64,000 nt of DNA from Auanema rhodensis (taxonomy: Eukaryota; Nematoda; Chromadorea; Rhabditida; Rhabditidae): assembly GCA_964057225.1 (NCBI GenBank), contig OZ059896.1:17744501-17808500 (forward strand), read 5' to 3'. The notes beneath the pieces are model-generated. The model searched no databases, had not been told where the DNA came from, and was given only the letters and a program-made list of their open reading frames with translations. Of this stretch, positions 56,601 through 64,000 are shown in pieces. A program made the translations under genes and the position numbers. Position 1 is the stretch's first letter, and each line of letters opens with the position of its first letter.

Positions 56601-59600
56601 TTAAATCAGAGCATTCTTAACCCATTGTACAACAGAAGCATTATTAGTTAATATTTCTTCAAATTGACCCCATCCTCTTTCTTGTTCAATTGTAAGTTGT
56701 TCCAATGTACTAGATAATTCATCAGTTTCGTCATCAACAGACCATATCAATGATCTGAAAACAATCCGAAATTCCTTCAAAATTATATAATATCCAAGCC
56801 ATACCTATGAATCTTTATCGCAGCTGCCATATACGATTGAGCTAGTTCAAAATCGCTATTTGTTCTTAGGACTTCCAAAATCATTTTGAAGAATTTAGCT
56901 AGAACGTCAGCTGGTAAACTTCTGATTTGGAAATCAATAGCAGATATAGACATTTCTTTTAACTTTCCAAACAATTCCAGAAAATCAGAAACATCCTTTG
57001 CTCTTTAAATACAAATTTTGAAACAGGAGAATGAATACTAATAAAATACCTTCGTAAAGAAGAGCTGAAAGAGCTTTCGATCTCCAGAAGATTTCGTTTA
57101 GCTTGCAAAGTTTTTCTCTTTTCAATTTCGTTTTCTTCTTCACCGACATCAAACTCAAATCCTTCTAAAGTTGGAGCAGCCGTCAAGAAGAAGGGAGCCT
57201 GTTTTGGCTTCTTTGGAGCTTCAGCAGGCTTGTTTCTTTCCTTTATCAAAGATAAATCAGACAAGTTTGCCCAGCGTGCAGAACTCAAACCCGAGAACGA
57301 TATAAGATCTTTGTCAAACTGAAACAAAAGTACATGAAGAATCATACGGATGAGCAACTCACTCCAGCTGGAACAGTAATTTCTTCATCTTCGTCATCAT
57401 CACTACTATCTAAAGTGTAAGTTCCCTGAAAAATGAGGAAAATGTATGAAATTCAATGAAAATATTTGAAATACCAAAGCAGAATCCACTTCTGATTCGT
57501 CCCAAGTTGGTTTGTAATCTAATGGTAGAGGTTTGACAGAAATAAATGATGAAAAAAGAACTTGGTTAGCCCAGATATAAATAGCATTGTCACCCTATAA
57601 TCATAACGAAATATAAAATATTAATTCATTAGTTGCATGATACCTCATGAACAGAAGCCAAAAATTCACCAGTAGGATTGAAAGATAATCCAATACATTT
57701 CTTCTCAGACAAAATAACGTCAATGAGTTGTGAAGTAGCAACTTCCCAAACCTAATAATAGAATATAGATTATATTTATAAATATACTGATACATACCTT
57801 TATGTATCCTTCATCATCAGAACACAGCACCCATTTACCATCACTACTAAATGTTAAAGCTGATGGTAAAGCTCCAGGGATAGCAAAAGTACGAACAATG
57901 GTTCGACAAAGTGTATCAACAATACATATAGAAGAATCTGCAAAATAAATTAACTGTAACATAAAATAATTCAATAATTACCATTGTTTGACTTCTTTGT
58001 ACAAGCAATAGCGATTAAATTACTTGTTGGAGATTGGCAACATGACGTCAATGAAAACTTAGATTTTAATTGACTCAACAGTTTTCCTGATGATGCCTAA
58101 ACAATCCAATTATAATAACAAGATAACATATTTACATGATTTACCTGCCAAAATTTCAATTCACCAGATTTTGATCCAGAAATCAACTCAGCACCACGAG
58201 CATCAAGAGAAAGACAAGTTACAGCAGATGTATGTGCTTTAGAATTAATCTAAGATTACAATTAAGAAAACAAAGTATAAAACCTAAAAACTACCTCGTC
58301 ATTATCTTGAGCTTTAGATGGATCAACAAATGATCTGATGAACCTTCCACTTTGAATATTGAATTGATCAATATGTCCTATAGAATGAAACATTTAAAGT
58401 TCACAAGCATGCGAAATTAGAAACCTGTTGAATATCCTACAAATCCAAAGTTTCCACAAGGTGATATACAGACAGAGGTTGCAATCGTAGCAAACAAGGA
58501 AGGAATTTCAGTGAAACGTTTGTGAAGAAGCTAAAAACATATTTCATGAAGCTAAATAGCAATACACAAGCTTACCCTATGTGTTCCTAAAGTATTCTTT
58601 CTTGAAGTCCAGGTAGTTACAACCAAAGTGTCTCTGAAAAATAATAATATCAAAGAAAAACTCTAATTTATTCCCACTTATGGCGACAGAGAATATTGTC
58701 CCAAGCAGATTCTCGACTCCATCCAAAAGATATATCGACAACAGGCTCTAATCTAATTGTTTCAACTGGACGATTCTGTTTCTTAGCTTTTGCTCTAAAA
58801 TGTCAAAAAAGTACTTTAACACACGAAGATCAATTGTTTACCTAGACATGATTCCAGCGCTTCCAAGTTTTTGTCTCATAGTAGCATTCATAACATTAGC
58901 TTTACGAACAGATCCGTCTAAACTGGCAGAAATAATCTGAAAAAAAAAAAACAAAGAAATAAAAAACAATAAATACAGCCTACCTCCTCTTTATTGGCAA
59001 AGTTAACCGCAGTAAGAGGTTGAGCATGTCCTTCAAGAATATTCAATTGTCTAGGCATACCATCCATTCCGTCTAATACCCAAGTTCTAATAGAATTGTC
59101 GGCGGAAGTACTGATCTGAAAAAAATTGAACAGTTAATAATAGGCATGCACTGGCTTACCATAATTGGTTCGGAAGGAAGAAAATGTAACCTAGTGACGT
59201 CAGATTTATGAACGTCGACAATTTTTCCAATTAATTCTCTTTTTTCTAAGTCCCAAATCGCAATATGACCACTCTTGTCAGCTGTGCTCATGTAGGGCTC
59301 ACCGTCAGTTCTAAATAATATAATTTAAATTATAAATATGAAGGCTAAACCTGAAGCCAATAGCAGTAATAGCACAGTCATGCTTAAAGCTGCAAATAGT
59401 TTCATCCATTTTGATATCGTGAAGAACGACTTTTCCATTTGAATATCCTATAGCTAAAACATCCACAATAGGAGTTTGTTCTATAACAGTTATTGATGCG
59501 TCCACCACTAAAATAAAAATTTTAAACTAATAAAAACCATTTTAAACGAACATTTCTTAAATTCGTGAATGACTTTTCCAGTGCGTATATTAATAATTTT

Positions 59601-60233
59601 CAGAACACCTTTCGATGATCCAACTACTATCTAAGATGAAAAAATGATATGAAATTGAAAAGAAAATTAACAACCTTATTCAAATAAGTGGCAGGATGCA
59701 TTAATGTTGTAATTTCAAAATGAGGGTTACCTTGAAGATACAAAATTTCTGTTCCAGCAATCTTATCAATAACTTTAATTCCATTATTCTCATCAACAAT
59801 AACCTGAATAGGTATATAATTCATCTAATATGGAATACCAAACTTACTAATTGGTCTCCAAAAATTATCATGTATTTCGTGAATACGTCAACGTTAAATG
59901 TCTTATCTATTGTACGGCAAAACTTGAGATAATGAATATCCTTGCCGGTTGCAGCAAATATACCGCTGAAATACAAATGTTCAATTACAAACTATTTGAA
60001 AATTCTTACGTAGGTTCAGCTACAATACAAGATATGGTATTAGGCAAGGATTTAGAAACTGCTACTGTCCGAAGCTTTGTTGCATTATAATGAAGAATAG
60101 AATTATCAATGGCGCAATATAAAGATGTCATCTTATTCTTGGATAAAGATGTACAAAACGTTGGCTTAACATCGGTACAAACGACCCCCATAATCCGATA
60201 TGGAGCGAATAAAACGGATGGCTTCCTCCTCAT
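56601..60233 (-). CDS. WDR36/UTP21 small-subunit processome WD40 protein
   Basis: Twenty-one exons on the minus strand give 906 residues (human WDR36 is about 950). Two WD40 propellers are readable from repeats such as GHIAIWDLEKRELIGKI, ISTSADNSIRTWVLDG, ELISGSKSGELKFWQ and EGYIKVWEVATSQLID. Between them is the diagnostic linker AKKQNRPVETIRLEP followed by FGWSRESAWDNILCRH. After an acidic stretch (SSDDDEDEE) comes the UTP21 C-terminal domain: SGLSSARWANLSDLSLIKER, APKKPKQAPFFL, and the helical end QSYMAAAIKIHR. The family member acts in the nucleolus in the t-UTP/UTP-B part of the SSU processome for 18S rRNA maturation. Its stop is about 165 bp from that of the convergent TRPV gene. Confidence 0.95.
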
Positions 60234-61027
60234 GTCTAAAATAAATTATTTAAATTAAATTATTTAAAATATTCATCAAAGTTTCGGAAGAATAAATGCA
60301 ATATGCTATTTAAAAAAAGATTTCACGGGAATTCCGAAGCATTGGGTTTAATTGAAAAGGGATACGTAGTTGTAAGTGATGGCGGCAGCTTTTAGCTTAT
60401 ATACAGTATATCATATAAGTGAATTATTGATAAGTCGCTCGCGCGAGAGAAAATAATCAAAATAAAGCTGAAAGGCTTTATATTTTTTCCACGTTATGCA
60501 GCTTTTTTTTTTCAAATTTTTTTCATTTTTTTTCACTTTTTTTTCTTATTATAATATTTTCCAAATGTTGTTGCTCGTATGGAAATGTTATAATTTTTTC
60601 TTTTACTTACTAATTGGCTTAATAAAGATTGGCATAGTTTTATGGTAAAACTGAACTTCCCATACTTATTACCCGATCAATATATAGAATGAACTTTCAT
60701 ATTCTATTTCAATTGTGCCCAGCTGCTAAAGTTCATTTTCACTTCTTATAAATTTTGGATAAGAAATTTTTTTATTAGTTCGCCACTTTGGCTATTTTTT
60801 TGTTTTTTTGTAACTTACTTTCTTATCCATATGTATGTACCATATGTCCCTTTGATAACCAGCTAATGGCCTATATCTTGGAAAAGTTGATATTCTAAAC
60901 AAAAGAAATTTGATCGTTGATCATCTTCTCGCCCTCCCAACCTCAGATAAAACTTATTAATTCTCAATGTTCGTCCATTTGGTTTATCCATCGGTCTCTA
61001 GTACTAGATTCACTACTTTTGCAGCGG
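60234..61027. other. Intergenic, divergent 5' flank
   Basis: About 0.8 kb between the WDR36/UTP21 start (minus) and the SMAD start (plus), with T homopolymers at 60505-60545. I looked here for a missing MH1-coding exon of the SMAD gene and saw none. Confidence 0.6.
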
Positions 61028-63030
61028 ATGGATTCGGCTACTAACTATAATGGAGAGAATCGCCGAGTTATTGGGAATCATTTCAACAATTATAATACAA
61101 GTAAGGAATAATAGTTACTTAAGTAACATTTAATCACTTACCATTCCAGTAAATCCTATGCATGCAGCTGGTCCTATTCCTGTCTTTTCTGTGCTACATC
61201 CAATGTCAGAGCCACATTCTGTCCATCAGCCACATTACCACAGCCATCCATATGCACACAATTCCAACTATCCAATACATTCCAGTCAAATGTACAATCA
61301 AGAAGGAATTGCTTCAAACAGTCAGAATTCCGGAATGAGTCATGGGCCGCCTTCCGCTCGGGGACCGTCATCAAATGCTAATCAACAAACATCCATAATG
61401 CCTCCTACCGTGCTTTCTCCTCCTGCGAGAGATCGTTTCAAAGTTTGTCTTGTTTGATTTGAGCTATTTAAATAATAATATTCCAGAGTTTCTCACCGCA
61501 GCTATCATATGCTGATCATAATCCATATCAAACAAGTTGGTGTTCAGATTTGGCTTATGAGGAAAACGATTACAAGTGTTATTCTTTCAATGAAAAAGAG
61601 GAGCAAGTAGTAAAATTGATTTTGATATTTGTCTTATCGAACATATTCTCTTTCAGCACATAAACAACAATTATTTTCAAAATAATAATTCTTCTACGCA
61701 GGTTGGTTTTTGAATTTTCTCTTGTTAATTATTGAAATCCTTTCATTACACTTAATGCTTCAAGGTCATTCAAGAATTCATGTTTAGCATGCTTTTTCTT
61801 TTAATAAATTTATTTTCAGGGTTTGTATAGTGTGTCGGATGGAGATCCTCCAGCTTTTGTTATACCTCCCACTGTTCCTCTACCAAATGCTCCAAATATG
61901 GTACATCCGTTAGGAGTATCAATGCAAATGGATTCTAACAAACGTCGATTTAGACCGTATGATACTGTTTAACTATATGTGTGCTTTATCTTTTTTTTTT
62001 CAGGAAAATTGATCCAGCCAAGGTGCTTGAATCACAAAGCCGTCACCCTGATGTAATACATCATTTACCGTGCGAGGACATGGAAGATGATGATGATGAA
62101 TATCCTTTCTTCGAATCTCAATCCGAAAATAATGTTTTTCATAATTGGTGTTTTATTCGTTATAACGAATTTGGTCAACGAGTAATTCTTTTAAACTTCT
62201 CCTGCTTTTCCATTATCACATTTAGCTTGGCCCTACCTTTGCCGGTTGTTCAAGACATGTTCGGGTCGATGGATACTGTGTTGTTGCTCAACCCGATCGG
62301 TTAAGCATTGGTTCTATTGGAAACGGCAATCGACGGCCGGGAGTTGTGAATGTTCGAAGCCAAGTTGGTGAGTTATAACACTTTTCTTCTAGGAACCAAT
62401 ACTAACTCGTACTTATAGGAAAAGGTATAACATTTGATTTTGATGGACAAGATTGCATTTGCTATAATCTCAGTGCAGCCCCCATCTTTCTTCAATGCCC
62501 GCTTCGAGCATATTCGGTAAATTGATGAATTTATCTGTTTATAACCTATGTATTTTAGCTCCAAGAAGATATTTCTACTGTATATAGAGTTCCTGAATGC
62601 AAAGAAGGATGCAGCCCAGGTATTTTGGGATTATTTGCAGTAGGATCATAAGTGTAATATATTTCAGCTGGTTTAAAAATATTTTCTACGACCCATTTCT
62701 TAGAATTGCATGATAAGGCTCTTGCATCAGGAACTATTGAAGCGCTTCATATGCTTCATGTGAATATTTCAAATTATATAAATAGCATTTTAAAATGGTT
62801 TTTTTTCAGAATTATTGTATAGCACGTTTGTCTTTCGTAAAAGGATTCGGAGCTCAGTATGATAGACCTACTATCTTTAATACTCCAGTATGGATAGAAA
62901 TTTTCCGTTCAAAATTCCTACAAATGATTGATCGAGTATGATTTGTCTTTTAAAAGTTTTAAAGTTTTAATCTTATTTTTAGGCTTTGTATAATTTCAAA
63001 ACTACTGAAGGGGTCAGCAGTACATCATAA
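61028..63030 (+). CDS. Receptor-type SMAD lacking an MH1 domain (DAF-14/DAF-8-like)
   Basis: Twelve exons join in phase into 470 residues. The first about 270 residues are low-complexity, rich in His, Asn, Ser, Pro and Gln (for example HSVHQPHYHSHPYAHNSNYP), and show none of the MH1 Cys/His zinc pattern or DNA-binding hairpin. The MH2 domain runs from NWCFIRYNEFGQRLGPTF through VDGYCVVAQPDRLSIGSIGN, GKGITFDFDGQDCICYN, PAGLKIFSTTHF, CIARLSFVKGFGAQYDR and TPVWIEIF. The protein ends GVSSTS, an SSxS phosphorylation motif of receptor-activated SMADs. In C. elegans, DAF-14 likewise has an MH2 but no conserved MH1 and acts in the dauer TGF-beta pathway. That is the closest functional guess; a highly diverged DAF-8 is the alternative. 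Confidence 0.86.
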
Positions 63031-64000
63031 TCATGTACATACAGTAAAAGTAATTGCACATAGAAGAACTTCCCAAACAGTTTTAATAAAAGTGATTTGT
63101 ATTAAATGTGATTTTTTATTCCTTCAATCTAAGTCCCAAATAAATTTTATTTTATTTAAAATAATGTTTTTATTGTTTCGAGGAAAAATAGAATGTTTTG
63201 AAGGTCTCTGAAAAACGAGAATTACTGGAGGTCAGGTAGTGATTCTGACAGCCCTTCTGGCCAGGTTCCACAGTAAGAGGTGACATCATTTGTCAACAAT
63301 TGAATAATAATTTAGAACGAACTCTTGATGATGTTCAACATAAAGATGCAATAAAAGCTTCGCAATACAATAACTTAAGGGATGACTTTTTAGGAACCTG
63401 ATGACGACAAAGAAACATTATGAATTAGAAATAGTTTTTCAAAACTTGACAATAGCCGTAACAATTTAATATTCAATGAGGCTCTCTAAATCTACTTAGT
63501 TAATGAGCATTCTCATAACAAAAAGTTTTTGGACGAAGGATTTTCATCTTTTGATGTCAACTGCAATCCATTTCTTTAATCTGAACGGATGACCTGCTTG
63601 ATTAATAAGAACATGGGAACGTCTACACTTTCTTTTTTCTTTGGAATACCCACCAGCGAGGAAATAATTAAATAATCTCAAAACAATCTTTTCCCATTTT
63701 ATCGGAGAAACGAGAAACATCAGGCACATACATATTTGACGTCAAGGAAGATGCTGAATTTCTTTTAATATATTTGTCTTCACCTATTGAAGTTTGAAGA
63801 AAATAAAGAAGAGCACGTTGCTTATATTGAATGTTTCGCTATCAATGTCATATGAATTTTGTTTATTTCCTATCATTTTAATGAGTCATCCCTCCTTTTC
63901 AACACATGTGAACTGGAAATAACAAGGAAAAGCTAGTACTATTGCTTGTAGTTTGCTAAACAAAGGCTTGAATCTTTTCAATACTGGTTAATAGACTGAA
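63031..64000. other. Right-end flank, no gene supported
   Basis: About 1 kb after the SMAD stop. A stretch around 63274-63400 reads open on the plus strand (with CQQLNNNLERTLDDV) and 63544-63729 on the minus strand (with SPIKWEKIVLRLFNYFL). Both faintly recall mariner transposase segments but are too short and too diverged to call. The region may be an old transposon remnant. Confidence 0.4.

Overview
This window is eukaryotic and almost certainly from a nematode. It is A+T-rich, its genes are split by many short GT...AG introns (often about 45-60 bp), and it carries cuticle collagens, ground-like (GRL) proteins, an ABF-type antimicrobial peptide and a nematode-style chemoreceptor. Gene models below were built by hand: exons were joined at GT/AG (one GC/AG) sites and kept only when phase was continuous from start to stop. 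I cannot name the species.

Layout. 1-3425 (+): 3' part of a DPY-21/RSBN1-type JmjC protein. 7120-10179 (+): claudin-like four-span protein with a very long tail. 12243-19019 (+): xanthine dehydrogenase in 35 exons. 20046-21570 (+): 7TM receptor. 21709-24936 (-): SLC17-like MFS transporter. 26159-26528 (+): ABF-type defensin. 27229-37406: a tandem duplication of a convergent GRL/cuticle-collagen pair. The distal pair is intact. In the proximal pair the collagen lost its 5' end at the duplication breakpoint and has become about 5.5 kb of 82-83 bp minisatellite. 39078-40195 (-): a two-exon neuropeptide precursor with an allatostatin-C-like disulphide loop. 46257-47246 (-): a third collagen locus. 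48240-49238 (+): an unrecognised secreted Cys-rich protein. 51195-56435 (+): TRPV channel (OSM-9/OCR type) with a deleted mariner element in one intron. 56601-60233 (-): WDR36/UTP21. 61028-63030 (+): a receptor-type SMAD with an MH2 domain and a C-terminal SSxS but no MH1 domain.

Functional reading. The genes do not form one pathway. Two themes recur. One is cuticle and body surface: collagens, GRL proteins and perhaps the defensin. The other is sensory and neuroendocrine signalling: TRPV, chemoreceptor, AST-C-like peptide and a dauer-type SMAD. XDH, WDR36/UTP21 and the JmjC protein are housekeeping or chromatin genes. The strongest unusual observation is the birth of a tandem satellite from a collagen gene freed from selection by a truncating duplication.
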